The notes: generated by a model from the letters alone, not told the origin. A stretch of 64,000 bases of DNA from Algoriphagus marinus (GCF_001936475.1 NZ_MSPQ01000002.1:186001-250000), one strand, 5' to 3'; shown: positions 25,098-35,149, counted from the stretch's first letter. Numbers and translations: made by a program.

Positions 25098-25220
25098 GCG
25101 CTTATAATTTTTTTTCTAAAGGCCATCCCATAATTGGTCGGGAGAAATCTCGAAAGAAATTAATCATATCAGATTATGAATTTTAATTAAGCTCGATTTC
25201 AATTGACTATAATTTTTAGA

Positions 25221-25775
25221 TCAATGTGTGTAGTACGGGGATATCATCAGATAGACGATCACTCCAGTAACAGTCACATACAACCAAATCGGAAATGCAA
25301 ATTTAACGACTTTTCGGTGCTTTTCCCGCTGATCTGTATATCCATAATAATAGGCAAACAGGATCGGAAACAAAGCGACTGCTGCTAAAATAATATGGGT
25401 AATCAGAAGAAAATAATAAATGGGTCTAATTACTCCTTCTCCACCAAATGTAGTACTCTCCGCCGTAGCATGGTAGATCACATAGGAAACAAGAAAAATC
25501 GCTCCTAACACAAATGCAGTGGTCATTGCAGCTCTATGATAAGCAATATTGTTTTTCTTGATGAAAATAACTCCTGCAACAAGTGCTACAGAAGCAGCAG
25601 AATTAATAATCGCATTAAGATGGGGTAGAAAATACACCAAGTCAGTTCCAAGCTCAAGCTTGGAGGGCATAAATAATAAAATCGCAACTACAATAGGAAT
25701 CAAGATTGAAATCCCAACAATCCATCCCTTTACTTTTTGCTCATCTTGGAGCAAGCCTAGCCTATTCGTTTCCAT
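25221..25775 (-). CDS. DUF420 (CtaM-like) membrane protein
   Basis: The 184-residue protein has five membrane segments and conserved histidines in FLPHLNAIINSAAS, YHRAAMTTAF and VIYHATAEST. This is the pattern of DUF420, whose Firmicutes member CtaM is needed for active heme A oxidases. It follows sco with a 14-base overlap, which fits an oxidase-assembly role. It is not a core oxidase subunit. Confidence 0.85.
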   Translation of the reverse strand: METNRLGLLQDEQKVKGWIVGISILIPIVVAILLFMPSKLELGTDLVYFLPHLNAIINSAASVALVAGVIFIKKNNIAYHRAAMTTAFVLGAIFLVSYVIYHATAESTTFGGEGVIRPIYYFLLITHIILAAVALFPILFAYYYGYTDQREKHRKVVKFAFPIWLYVTVTGVIVYLMISPYYTH

Positions 25776-26430
25776 ATAATAATATTTTCGCTTCTAACAT
25801 TAATAAATCAACATCTTCACGATTTGTTCCAGAATAATAACCTCTAATTCTCCCAAGCTCATCCACTAGGACAAATTTATCACTGTGTGCAAAATCATCA
25901 GGAACACCGAATCCATCCAACGTTGGGAGAATAAATCCACATTTTGCTAATTGATAAGTTTCTGCCTTGTCCCCACTCAGGAAATCCCACTTTCCAGCTT
26001 GGGCTTTATGTTTGTCCGCATACTCTTTCAAGATCTCCGGTGTATCAAATTCTGGATCAATACTGATAGAAAGTATTTGAACGTTCGGTTCATCACGAAA
26101 CATGTCATTGACTCTTTCCATTTCACTTGACATTACAGGACAAATTGAAGGACAGGAAGTGAAGAAGAAATCGACAATTGTAATCTTTCCTTCCATTTGA
26201 GCCTTTCCTACAGGATTGCCCATTTGATTTACAAAAGTAAAATCAGGGATGTAGTGTTGTGTAGTATCGCCAATGGGGCATTCCAGAAATGGGTTTTCCA
26301 CACCTTTTTCGAAGAATACCGGTATATCATAGGTATTATTTCCAAATCCTTTCAAAAACATGAAAATCAATACCGGGACAAGTAAAATGCATATAAGCAC
26401 CATTGCTTGAAGTACTCTTAATCCTCTCAT
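25762..26430 (-). CDS. SCO1/SenC copper chaperone
   Basis: The 222-residue protein has an N-terminal membrane anchor (MVLICILLVPVLIFMFLKGF) and a thioredoxin-like fold with the copper-binding pair in FFTSCPSICPVM and the distant His in DDFAHSDKF. Sco proteins deliver copper to the CuA site of oxidase subunit II. It starts the final three-gene group of the cluster, behind a hairpin terminator, so it may be transcribed partly on its own. Confidence 0.93.
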   Translation of the reverse strand: MRGLRVLQAMVLICILLVPVLIFMFLKGFGNNTYDIPVFFEKGVENPFLECPIGDTTQHYIPDFTFVNQMGNPVGKAQMEGKITIVDFFFTSCPSICPVMSSEMERVNDMFRDEPNVQILSISIDPEFDTPEILKEYADKHKAQAGKWDFLSGDKAETYQLAKCGFILPTLDGFGVPDDFAHSDKFVLVDELGRIRGYYSGTNREDVDLLMLEAKILLYGNE

Positions 26431-26444
26431 AGTATTTCTTTAAC

Positions 26445-26485
26445 AAAAAAGAAGGTTGAAGTGTCACACCTCAACCTTCTTTTTT
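26445..26485 (-). terminator. Hairpin terminator between ctaF and sco
   Basis: Arms AAAAAAGAAGGTTGA and TCAACCTTCTTTTTT pair perfectly with an 11-base loop. On the minus strand the T-run follows the stem. It may limit read-through from the structural genes into sco. Confidence 0.75.
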
Positions 26486-26501
26486 TTAAATATTTAATGA
26501 A

Positions 26502-26831
26502 TTACCAGCGTAACATGAAAATATCTGATCCTTCTTTCATCAAAGCGATAACCAACCACACCAGGAAAATCAAAGGTACGATGATCGAATAAAATAAAGG
26601 CTTAGCCTCTTCGCCGAGGTGCATGAACTCCATCATGATATATTTAGCCTTCCAGACGGTCAAAGCCATGAAAAGGAAATAAAGCAAGATACCTCTATCC
26701 ATTGTAAAGGCCATAATGAATTCTACAACGGTAATAGCGAGTAGGATACCTGCTGTTTTCCAGATTTTTTTAATCTTTTCATTATCCCTAGGGATAACGT
26801 TAAGCGTTGATTTATTTTCTTGAATTTGCAT
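26502..26831 (-). CDS. ctaF: Cytochrome c oxidase subunit IV
   Basis: The 109-residue protein has three membrane helices (ILLAITVVEFIMAF, ILLYFLFMALTVWKAKYI, IIVPLIFLVWLVIALM) and MEFMHLGEE between them, the pattern of bacterial small oxidase subunit IV (COX4_pro family). It lies 19 bases after the subunit III gene. It stabilises the oxidase rather than taking part in catalysis. Confidence 0.85.
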   Translation of the reverse strand: MQIQENKSTLNVIPRDNEKIKKIWKTAGILLAITVVEFIMAFTMDRGILLYFLFMALTVWKAKYIMMEFMHLGEEAKPLFYSIIVPLIFLVWLVIALMKEGSDIFMLRW

Positions 26832-26850
26832 AGCTCAGTAATTTTTAATC

Positions 26851-27627
26851 CTAGATAAGATAAAATAAGGTAAATACGAATACCCAAACCAAATCGACAA
26901 AGTGCCAATAAAGTCCAATCTTTTCAACCATTTCGTAATGCCCTCTTCTATCATAAACTCCGACAGCGGCCTGATAGAAGCAAAGAAAAAGTAAGAAAAC
27001 ACCAATTGTCACGTGGAAACCATGGAATCCTGTAATAAAGAAGAATAGGTTAGCAAAAGAAGCGGGTCCGTATTCATTTACAGTTAAGTTGGCACCATAG
27101 ATTGTCTCAGTTACAACTTGATTGAGGTTGTTCACATAGGTCATTACAGTACCAGTGTCAGTTCCGTGGATAAAGTGATTCCACTCCCAAGCTTGACAGC
27201 TCAAGAATGTGATTCCGCCTAGAAGCGTCCAAAGCATCCATTTCACCACATCATCTCTGTCATTTCTGTGACCAGCTTCTACAGCAAGTACCATAGTAAC
27301 AGAACTAGAGATCAAGATAAAGGTCATAATACCTACGAAAATCAATGGAGCATGAAGTCCATGCACGAAAGGCAAAGCTTCAAAAACCAATTCTGGCACT
27401 GGCCAATATTCATTTGAACCTGCGAAAGATTCAAGAGAACCTTCATACGCCGGATAACTTACTCGAATAGAGATATAAGTAATCAGGAAAGCAGCAAAGG
27501 TGAAGATATCTGATAGCAAGAAAAACCACATCATGAGTTTTCCATAGCTGGCTTTGAAAGGTTCGTTACCACCTCCCCAAATGCCTCTTTTCGAGCTTAC
27601 TTCAATAGCAGTAGAATGCGCGGACAT
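26851..27627 (-). CDS. ctaE: Cytochrome c oxidase subunit III
   Basis: The 258-residue protein has six or seven membrane segments and the subunit III motifs WEWNHFIH and TGFHGFHVTIG, with LYWHFVDLVWVFVFTLFYL at the end. It lies between the second subunit III-like gene and subunit IV. An insertion between the second and third helices (TGTVMTYVNNLNQVV...) is longer than in many homologues. Confidence 0.95.
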   Translation of the reverse strand: MSAHSTAIEVSSKRGIWGGGNEPFKASYGKLMMWFFLLSDIFTFAAFLITYISIRVSYPAYEGSLESFAGSNEYWPVPELVFEALPFVHGLHAPLIFVGIMTFILISSSVTMVLAVEAGHRNDRDDVVKWMLWTLLGGITFLSCQAWEWNHFIHGTDTGTVMTYVNNLNQVVTETIYGANLTVNEYGPASFANLFFFITGFHGFHVTIGVFLLFLCFYQAAVGVYDRRGHYEMVEKIGLYWHFVDLVWVFVFTLFYLI

Positions 27628-27655
27628 AGAATATTAATTTGTACTGGGTTTTAAT

Positions 27656-28240
27656 TTAATGATTCAAAAGCAAAAACATAAACAAATACAACCATAATCC
27701 TCCAAGAAAATGCCAATAGGTGGTTGCCATTTCCATAGTATTCATGGATTGAGAATGAACTTTGTATTTGAATGTCGAAATTAATACAATAATGAGAAAT
27801 ATCACACCACTAATAAGGTGTGCAGCATGTAATCCTGTAAAAACATAAAGAAATGATCCCGCAGGATTCCCTACAAAAAACACTTCTCTATCTACCAAAG
27901 CTACCCAGCTGTACCATTGCCCCACTAAAAAAGCAGAACCAAAAATTACAGCTCCTGCAAGCCCTAACCTAAGATTTGAAATATTATCTTTTTTCGCAGA
28001 GGCGTATGCAAATTGAAGGAAAACACTGCTAATAATCACTAAAGCAGAAGTATAATAGAATATCTGCGGAAGATCATATTCCAACCAATTACCTTCTGCT
28101 TGTCTAACGATATATGCACTAGTCAAAGCCGCAAATATCATAACCACTGTCACCATAAAAAGCCATAATGCAAACTTCTTTGGATGCATGGAAATCGGCT
28201 GCTCCACCAAATCAACGTACTTCAATTCCTTTTCCATCAT
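27656..28240 (-). CDS. Second heme-copper oxidase subunit III-like protein
   Basis: The 194-residue protein has five membrane segments and the family motif TGLHAAHLISGV with TTYWHFLGGLWLYLFMFLLL. It is shorter than the neighbouring subunit III, lacking the first helices. Two subunit III genes in tandem are common in Bacteroidota oxidase clusters. Its ATG overlaps the ctaB stop (TAATG), which indicates coupled translation. Confidence 0.9.
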   Translation of the reverse strand: MMEKELKYVDLVEQPISMHPKKFALWLFMVTVVMIFAALTSAYIVRQAEGNWLEYDLPQIFYYTSALVIISSVFLQFAYASAKKDNISNLRLGLAGAVIFGSAFLVGQWYSWVALVDREVFFVGNPAGSFLYVFTGLHAAHLISGVIFLIIVLISTFKYKVHSQSMNTMEMATTYWHFLGGLWLYLFMFLLLNH

Positions 28241-29142
28241 TATGGTAATTTATCTAATAAGTAAGCAATTTGTACGATAGGCAAATAGAGGAATGATCCA
28301 AACATGATCTTAAGAGCAGATTTTCTTGAACAATCCCGCATTAAAGAAAAAGTTTGTGCTAGAAACAGTACACCACATACAGTAGCTACTATTCCAGAAT
28401 TCAAACCGGTAAGTCCAAAATAACTTGGAAGCAAACCTAATGGTAACAAAAAGAGTGTGTAGATCATGATTTGAACAGCTGTATTCAAATCTTTACCACC
28501 ACCGCTTGGGAGAAGTTTAAAACCTGCTGCTTTATAATCCTCATCCGAAACCCAAGCAATAGCCCAGAAATGAGGAAACTGCCAGATAAACTGAATCCCA
28601 AAAATTATTAAGGCTTCATAAGAAATAGAACCTGTAGCTGCTGTCCAACCCAGTAAAGGAGGCATTGCACCTGGAATCGCACCCACAAATACTGCTATTG
28701 GCCCTACTCTTTTTAGAGGAGTATAGACAAATACGTATAAAACCATGCTTAGTATTCCCAAGCCTGTGGTAAGAGGATTGGTAAAAATCCAGAGTAGACC
28801 TATCCCTACAAATGCAACCATGCTAGTGAACCAGTAGGCTTCTTGAAGAGAAATGATATTTAAAGGAAGGGGACGATTTTGCGTTCGCTTCATAAGCTTA
28901 TCAAGATCTCTTTCCATGATCTCATTTGCAGCACCTGAAGCGCCACTAATTAAAAATCCTCCAAGAGCAAGTCCAAGAAATCCGGACCAGCCAAAAGAAA
29001 CCCCTCGATCCCCTAAGATATAGCCGAATACTGCTGAGAAAGTTACCAAAGCTGATAATCTGAATTTCAATAATTCAGAATAAGCTTTGACTCTTCCAAG
29101 GATAAAACTATTCGAATGGTCAGCTACTTCAACTGTCCTCAT
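28240..29142 (-). CDS. ctaB: Protoheme IX farnesyltransferase (heme O synthase)
   Basis: From ATG 29142 the UbiA-type membrane protein has 300 residues. The Asp-rich prenyl-diphosphate site is NEIMERDLDKLMKRTQNRPL, and the second site is around WVSDEDYKAAGFKLLP. It adds farnesyl to heme B to give heme O. The upstream TTG at 29148 would overlap ctaA and is less likely. CtaA, next upstream, performs the following step, so this pair supplies heme A for the oxidase of this cluster. Confidence 0.95.
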   Translation of the reverse strand: MRTVEVADHSNSFILGRVKAYSELLKFRLSALVTFSAVFGYILGDRGVSFGWSGFLGLALGGFLISGASGAANEIMERDLDKLMKRTQNRPLPLNIISLQEAYWFTSMVAFVGIGLLWIFTNPLTTGLGILSMVLYVFVYTPLKRVGPIAVFVGAIPGAMPPLLGWTAATGSISYEALIIFGIQFIWQFPHFWAIAWVSDEDYKAAGFKLLPSGGGKDLNTAVQIMIYTLFLLPLGLLPSYFGLTGLNSGIVATVCGVLFLAQTFSLMRDCSRKSALKIMFGSFLYLPIVQIAYLLDKLP

Positions 29143-29144
29143 AT

Positions 29145-30221
29145 TCAATTTATATTTAATCGAAATTGTCTATGTTCTCTAAGTTGAAGAATCAGAATCA
29201 ACTGAACTCCTACAATAAGAGAACCAATAAGTAAATGGATTGGCTGTAGAAAAGCTGGAATACCAAAATATGCCATTCCCATTCCTGTAGCTATTTCCAA
29301 TATGATTAACCCAATTAATACTTGAGACCACAAATTAACTTGAGATTTCCTGAGCGTGTATTTAAAAGCCCAGAAGAAATACAAAAGATAAATTACAAGA
29401 AGCAACAAAGAAAACGATCGATGAACAAGGAAATTAATTCCCACTAAACCAACCCATTCATCTCTAAGCATATTCCCCATAGATTCTGATATAATATCGA
29501 TTTGCTCCCTTACCTGTGTACCTAAGACAACCTGTATGAACATCAGAATGATACCAATTATGAGAATCCATTCTACTTTGGAAGGAACATCCATATTAAC
29601 TCCTTTACGGTTCCTTAATTTGGAGGACCTATGATTCACAATAATCAATAATCCTACAAGAACTAAGGCTAGTATCATATGGAGCGTAATGATCCACTGA
29701 AGCAAATTTGTGGATACTACTATGGAACCAATCCATCCAATAAACAAGACCAAAATCAATGATGAAATCGATAGAATTGGAATAGTTTTGTCAATTTTCC
29801 AAATAGGTAATGATTTCCAAACTGTTAAGATTATCAGTAAACCAATTACAACACCTATCAATCGATTCAGGTATTCAATCCAAGTTTTAACAGGATTAAA
29901 CTCTTCTTCAATCAGAATAGACTTATCATTTGAGATTTTCTCTGCAGCATCATTTAATCCAAGTTTTTCAAGAGTTGCTATAAACCTTTCGTTTTTAGCT
30001 AACCTTTTTTCAAGGTAAATATCCTGATAATTAGAAGGGAGCTGATCCACATTTGTAGGTGGTACCAAGCTCCCAAAACATTTTGGCCAATCAGGACAAC
30101 CCATTCCAGAACCTGTACTCCTAACGATCCCCCCAACCAGTATCAGAAAATAAACAGCTATCACCGTGATTGTACTTACACGGCGAAAGCTGTTTAGAGA
30201 ATTTTTAGTGTTTAGATTCAT
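29145..30221 (-). CDS. ctaA: Heme A synthase (COX15/CtaA)
   Basis: The 358-residue protein has eight predicted membrane segments and the conserved GCPDWPKCFGSLVPP loop with its Cys pair, and histidines in ITLHMILALV, NFLVHRSFSL and QPIHLLIGSL that bind the heme substrates. It hydroxylates heme O to heme A. Its start overlaps the subunit I gene by 17 bases. Confidence 0.94.
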   Translation of the reverse strand: MNLNTKNSLNSFRRVSTITVIAVYFLILVGGIVRSTGSGMGCPDWPKCFGSLVPPTNVDQLPSNYQDIYLEKRLAKNERFIATLEKLGLNDAAEKISNDKSILIEEEFNPVKTWIEYLNRLIGVVIGLLIILTVWKSLPIWKIDKTIPILSISSLILVLFIGWIGSIVVSTNLLQWIITLHMILALVLVGLLIIVNHRSSKLRNRKGVNMDVPSKVEWILIIGIILMFIQVVLGTQVREQIDIISESMGNMLRDEWVGLVGINFLVHRSFSLLLLVIYLLYFFWAFKYTLRKSQVNLWSQVLIGLIILEIATGMGMAYFGIPAFLQPIHLLIGSLIVGVQLILILQLREHRQFRLNIN

Positions 30222-32091
30222 TGGCTACTAAAACCTCCTCATCTTCCTTCATAATCTCCAGTTCAAGTTTCACCAACTCCTGCTCATGAGGTAGGTTGGA
30301 TTCAGGAGTAGCAGACAAAGGAACGGTTTGAGGAATAAAATCCTCCTCAGCACCAGGCTTAGAATAATCATAAGGCCATCTGTATACCGTAGGGATCTCA
30401 CCAGGCCAGTTACCATGCCCTGGATACAAAGGAGTAGTCCACTCAAGCGTGTTTGATCTCCAAGGATTCAATGTTGCTTTTCTACCTCTATACATGCTGT
30501 AGAAGAAGTTGAAAATAAAGATAAACTGAGCAGCGAAAGTGATGATTGCAGCAACTGATACGAACATATTCAAATCAGTGTACATATTTGCAAATTCGAA
30601 GTTTGTCCAGCTATAATATCTTCTTGGGAAACCTGCAATACCGATGTAGTGCATAGGGAAGAATACCAAGTATACTCCGACAAAGGTCAACCAGAAGTGA
30701 ACATACCCGAGTCTTGCATCCATCATTCTTCCAAACATTTTAGGGAACCAGTGGTAAACACCAGCCATCAAACCGAAGAAAGAGGCGGAACCCATTACCA
30801 AGTGGAAGTGAGCTACAACGAAATATGTATCATGCAATTGAATATCAATTGCTGAGTTTCCAAGGAAAATACCAGTAAGTCCTCCTGAAATAAAGAAAGA
30901 AACCAAACCAATAGAGAAAAGCATTCCAGGAGTGAAGATCAAATTACCTCTCCAAAGCGTAGTCAAATAATTGAACACTTTCACCGCAGAAGGAACCGCA
31001 ATAATCAATGTAAGGAACATAAAAATTGATCCTAGGAATGGATTCATACCTGACACAAACATGTGGTGAGCCCACACAATAAATGAAAGTATTGTAATTC
31101 CAAGCATTGAAATAATCATTGCTTTGTAGCCAAAGATTGGTTTCCTAGAATTGGTTGCGATAACTTCAGAAGTAATACCTAAAGCTGGAAGCAATACAAT
31201 ATATACTTCAGGGTGACCTAAGAACCAAAATAAGTGTTGGTAAAGGACTGGACTACCGCCTGTATTAGGGAGAGCCTCTCCACCAATATAGATATCAGAT
31301 AAGTAGAAGGATGTACCAAAGCTTCTATCAAAAACAAGCAATAATGCAGCTGCAAACAAAACTGGGAAAGAGAGCAAACCGATAACAGCCGTCAAGAAGA
31401 AAGCCCAAATGGTAAGCGGAAGTCTTGAAAAAGACATTCCTTTTGTTCTAAGATTAATTACTGTAGTGATGTAGTTAATTCCTCCCAGTAATGAAGATGC
31501 AATAAAGAAAGTCATTGCAACTAACCAAAGAGTCATACCTAAGCCTGAACCCGGTATAGCCTGCTCCAATGCAGATAAAGGTGGATATACAACCCATCCC
31601 CCACCGGCAGGACCAGTTTTAATGAACAAGGAAATAAACATTATCACACCAGACAAAAAGAAGAACCAGTATGAAAGCATGTTCATGAAACCAGATGCCA
31701 TATCACGAGCTCCAATTTGTAATGGAATCAAGTAATTGGAAAATGTACCACTTAATCCAGCAGTCAAAACAAAGAATACCATGATGGTACCATGCATCGT
31801 AACCAATGCCAGATAAAAGGTAGGATCCAAAGCTCCTGTATCATCAATCCAACCTCCCAAGATCGGTCTTAGGAAAGACATATCCATTTCCGGAAAGCCA
31901 AGTTGTAGACGGAATAGAATGGAAAGGAAACCACCTATGATCGCCCAGAACATACCAGTGATTAGAAATTGCTTTCCAATCATTTTGTGATCTTGGGTGA
32001 AGATGTATTTCGTTACAAAATTATCATGATGCTCATGATCGTGATGATCGTGTGCTGCGGTGTCATGATTTGCTACAGATGCTGAAGCCAT
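30205..32091 (-). CDS. ctaD: Cytochrome c oxidase subunit I
   Basis: The 628-residue protein carries the heme-copper core: FWFLGHPEVYIVLLP (CuB His and the cross-linked Tyr region), WAHHMFVSGM (two CuB His), and HDTYFVVAHFHLVMG (heme ligands). The Glu and Tyr of HPEVY place it in the A family. The N-terminus is unusual, with several histidines (AAHDHHDHEHHD), which might bind metal. A C-terminal soluble tail of about 80 residues follows the last helix. The final 17 bases overlap ctaA. Confidence 0.97.
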   Translation of the reverse strand: MASASVANHDTAAHDHHDHEHHDNFVTKYIFTQDHKMIGKQFLITGMFWAIIGGFLSILFRLQLGFPEMDMSFLRPILGGWIDDTGALDPTFYLALVTMHGTIMVFFVLTAGLSGTFSNYLIPLQIGARDMASGFMNMLSYWFFFLSGVIMFISLFIKTGPAGGGWVVYPPLSALEQAIPGSGLGMTLWLVAMTFFIASSLLGGINYITTVINLRTKGMSFSRLPLTIWAFFLTAVIGLLSFPVLFAAALLLVFDRSFGTSFYLSDIYIGGEALPNTGGSPVLYQHLFWFLGHPEVYIVLLPALGITSEVIATNSRKPIFGYKAMIISMLGITILSFIVWAHHMFVSGMNPFLGSIFMFLTLIIAVPSAVKVFNYLTTLWRGNLIFTPGMLFSIGLVSFFISGGLTGIFLGNSAIDIQLHDTYFVVAHFHLVMGSASFFGLMAGVYHWFPKMFGRMMDARLGYVHFWLTFVGVYLVFFPMHYIGIAGFPRRYYSWTNFEFANMYTDLNMFVSVAAIITFAAQFIFIFNFFYSMYRGRKATLNPWRSNTLEWTTPLYPGHGNWPGEIPTVYRWPYDYSKPGAEEDFIPQTVPLSATPESNLPHEQELVKLELEIMKEDEEVLVANESKH

Positions 32092-32110
32092 AATCTTTAT
32101 AATTTTGTGT

Positions 32111-33139
32111 TTATTTCTTTAATTGAATCTCTGCAAGTTCTTTTGTTTCAGCTGGAAGACCCTCTGCTAAAGAAGGATTCATCTGGATAAAAGATTTTTG
32201 TTCTGCTAACCACTTCTGATAGGCCTCTGGCTCTACCACCTCAATCACCTTCTTCATCGAGAAGTGCCCACGCCCACAAATTTCTGTACAGGCAATTTCA
32301 TATTCAAATTCAGGATCTCCTAATTCCTCTCTCATTTCAGCAGTAGTCTTGGTAGGAACAAACCAGAATCTAGTTGGCATTCCCGGAACTGCATCCATTT
32401 TCAATCTCATGTGAGGAGCAAAAACAGAGTGAAGAACATCTCTTGCTCTAATTTTAAAGAGAACTGGTTCTCCTTTAGGAATAACTACTTTCGGAGAAGG
32501 AAAATCATCAATTGAATTTTTATCAGTGAAGTCAACTCCATGTGAATTAGAGGCTGTGATCAATCTGTAATCATAATCTCCAAGTACATTATCGGTTCCA
32601 GGATATCTCACTTCCCATGCAAACTGATAACCCATAATCTCAACAACATGAGCTTCTTCAGGAGCCGGAGCAGTAATGTCAGACCAGGCCATCCATCCAG
32701 AAATAACCAAACCTGCCAAAACAATACCTGGGACTATTGTCCAAATTATCTCCAGCTTATTATTATCAGGATAGAATGAGGCTTTTCTTTTCTCGCTGTA
32801 TTGATATTTATAAGGGAAAATAAAAAGCAATACGTGAGTAATTAGAAAAACAACACCAGTAACTGCCATGGTTATCCAAAACAATTGATCAGTGACCATT
32901 CCATGCTCGGAAGCGATAGGAAGCTGATAATTGTCAAACTCTTTAATTGAATACCAGAACATTAGAATTCCAGATCCAACTAAAAACAACACGAATAATA
33001 TCGCATTTACTTTATTACTTCCAGAGGCTACTTTTTTATCTGAGCCTTTTACTACTGAAACCAACGTTTGGATTCTATAAACCATCCAGATAATGGAAAG
33101 TAATAATAGAACACCTACTCCAATCAGAAATCCGTACAT
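32111..33139 (-). CDS. ctaC: Cytochrome c oxidase subunit II
   Basis: The 342-residue protein has four hydrophobic segments (two more than usual in its N-terminal part) and a C-terminal cupredoxin domain. The CuA ligands are in EIACTEICGRGHFSM, with a distant His in DVLHSVFAPHMRLKMDAVPG. No CxxCH is fused, so electrons must come from a separate cytochrome, plausibly ActE or the heme domain of ActA. It lies between actF and ctaD. Confidence 0.95.
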   Translation of the reverse strand: MYGFLIGVGVLLLLSIIWMVYRIQTLVSVVKGSDKKVASGSNKVNAILFVLFLVGSGILMFWYSIKEFDNYQLPIASEHGMVTDQLFWITMAVTGVVFLITHVLLFIFPYKYQYSEKRKASFYPDNNKLEIIWTIVPGIVLAGLVISGWMAWSDITAPAPEEAHVVEIMGYQFAWEVRYPGTDNVLGDYDYRLITASNSHGVDFTDKNSIDDFPSPKVVIPKGEPVLFKIRARDVLHSVFAPHMRLKMDAVPGMPTRFWFVPTKTTAEMREELGDPEFEYEIACTEICGRGHFSMKKVIEVVEPEAYQKWLAEQKSFIQMNPSLAEGLPAETKELAEIQLKK

Positions 33140-33161
33140 ACCTTAATTTTTTAGGCTGTTA

Positions 33162-34454
33162 TTAAATATGATGATGATAACTCTCTTCAAGCATTGGGTG
33201 ATTTTTCGGGATCAAATTCCCTTTGGCTAGACCTCCTAACACCACCAACGCCACTGCCGAACCATAAACTAGGAACATTCCAATTTCCATGAAACCAACT
33301 CCTCCATTATGTCCAAGAGTACCTGGCTGTACCATTAAAAAGAAGTCTACCCAGTGACCTGCAATGATCAAAGTACAAACTAACTTTAAGAATACTCCAT
33401 GTCTCTTTGCATCTCTAGTCATTAAAACTAGGAAGGGTAACACAAAGTTCATCCCTATATTTACGAAAATGAACGGTCCATACACGTCACTTGACAGTCT
33501 CTCAATAAAATAAACTGATTCTTCAGGTATATTGGCATAATAGATCAATAAGAACTGAGAAAACCATAAATAGGTCCAGAAAATTGTAAATCCGAATACA
33601 AACTTACCTAGGTCATGAATATGATTTTCATTAACCATTTCTAAATAACCCTGACCTTTAAGAAAGATTGTCAACAAAGTCATTGCAGATAAACCAGCAA
33701 CAAACCAAGATGAAAACACATACCATCCGAAAAGCGTAGAGAACCAGTGTGTATCAATAGACATTACCCAATCCCATGCGGAAATCGATGAAGATACTGC
33801 AAAGAAGATGATGAAGTAAGCAGATGTACTTCTGATTTTATACCAAGAAGTACTACCTCCTAGGCTATCCTCAGCATAAGAAAGCTTCTTTAACTTATTA
33901 AAGAAAAAGACCCAAAAACCAAAGAATAAAACCATTCTTGCTATATAGAAAACAGGGAATGTTCCTTTTGCCATCGGCCAATAGAAGAAAGCACCCTTTC
34001 CATCAATGATTTTATCATATTCAGGAGAAGCTTTATCAAACAAATAGCTATGAGTCCAGTGGAATAAATCATGATTTGCTAAAAAGAATGTAGCAATCAT
34101 AAGTACTGCAGCATATGGCAACCAGTTTCCAAATGAAAGCATTACTCTTACGATAGGAGCTGACCAACCAGCCTGAGCTGCATATTGAATGGCAAAGAAA
34201 AATACACCAACAATAGCAATACCTGTGAAATAGACATTGTTTATCCAAAGGTTAGCATAAAGTCTCTCGTACCAATGGAAAGCATGAGCACCTGCTTCGG
34301 CTCCCTCTTCATGATGACCGCCAAAAATTGCCATGACAATACCTATGCCTAGCAAAATAGCGCCAATGACCAAAACTGTCATGATCGACTTCTTAGTCGA
34401 TGCTTTGAACTCAAACTTTTGATCCAGATTATAGTGTTGTGCGTCGTGAGCCAT
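33162..34454 (-). CDS. actF: Alternative Complex III subunit ActF
   Basis: The 430-residue membrane protein has ten hydrophobic segments in the NrfD-like arrangement shared with ActC. It is the sixth gene in the canonical actA-F order, which decides between ActF and ActC. It has no cofactor motifs, and its role is to support the quinol-binding membrane core. The final HHH is likely incidental. The N-terminus HDAQHYNLDQKFEF is cytosolic. Confidence 0.92.
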   Translation of the reverse strand: MAHDAQHYNLDQKFEFKASTKKSIMTVLVIGAILLGIGIVMAIFGGHHEEGAEAGAHAFHWYERLYANLWINNVYFTGIAIVGVFFFAIQYAAQAGWSAPIVRVMLSFGNWLPYAAVLMIATFFLANHDLFHWTHSYLFDKASPEYDKIIDGKGAFFYWPMAKGTFPVFYIARMVLFFGFWVFFFNKLKKLSYAEDSLGGSTSWYKIRSTSAYFIIFFAVSSSISAWDWVMSIDTHWFSTLFGWYVFSSWFVAGLSAMTLLTIFLKGQGYLEMVNENHIHDLGKFVFGFTIFWTYLWFSQFLLIYYANIPEESVYFIERLSSDVYGPFIFVNIGMNFVLPFLVLMTRDAKRHGVFLKLVCTLIIAGHWVDFFLMVQPGTLGHNGGVGFMEIGMFLVYGSAVALVVLGGLAKGNLIPKNHPMLEESYHHHI

Positions 34455-34456
34455 AA

Positions 34457-35149
34457 TTAATTTGCTGGAGTTTCTTCAGTTGATACTTCGGCCTCAGCTA
34501 CAACAGGAGTTTGTGCACCTTGACCACCTTGAATTTTTTGTTTCACATAGTGAACTATCTTCCATCGATCCTCTGGTAGGATTTGAGAACCGTGAGCGCC
34601 CATTCTTCCTTTACCTTTTGTAATCACATGGTAAATATGCCCTTCAGGAAGTCCGATGTAAGCTCCACCAGTTAGATTGGCAACACCGCCAATTTTTTCT
34701 CCTGCTTTACCATCACCTTGACCACCTTTTCCATGGCATGTAGAACAGTAATTTAAGAACAATTGCTCCCCATCTTTCAAAACATCATCAGTTAGCTCAA
34801 CTGGATTCCTTACGGTCTCCCCGGCAACATCCACTTCAAATGCCTTTAATCGATAAGGCAAATATCCGTTCTTATTTCTAGGAACAGTATTAGCCACAGG
34901 CTCTCGCATGTTCATATTATTGGGATTATGAATATTACTATTGTAATATTCACCTTTACCATCCTCACGAGTCGATAGCCAAGAACCTTGAGATTCGTCA
35001 GTAATTTGAGTCAATGGCTCATATGCTACCGAATGATACATTTGAGGTGCATATTCTAGACCTTGGTCTTCTCCGCCAGCTTTACAACCAAACAGGATAA
35101 TACCTGAAAGCGCAAAACCAAGCAAATTGTATGTATTAGTAATCTTCAT
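34457..35149 (-). CDS. actE: Alternative Complex III mono-heme cytochrome ActE
   Basis: From ATG 35149 the protein has 230 residues, with a lipoprotein signal (FALSGIILFGC). A longer non-ATG start at 35254 would overlap actD and destroys the signal. One heme motif, YCSTCHGKGGQGDGK, with the axial Met likely in KGRMGAHGS, makes it a class I cytochrome c. It is the likely electron exit from Act towards the oxidase. The C-terminal tail is Ala/Glu-rich. Confidence 0.93.
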   Translation of the reverse strand: MKITNTYNLLGFALSGIILFGCKAGGEDQGLEYAPQMYHSVAYEPLTQITDESQGSWLSTREDGKGEYYNSNIHNPNNMNMREPVANTVPRNKNGYLPYRLKAFEVDVAGETVRNPVELTDDVLKDGEQLFLNYCSTCHGKGGQGDGKAGEKIGGVANLTGGAYIGLPEGHIYHVITKGKGRMGAHGSQILPEDRWKIVHYVKQKIQGGQGAQTPVVAEAEVSTEETPAN

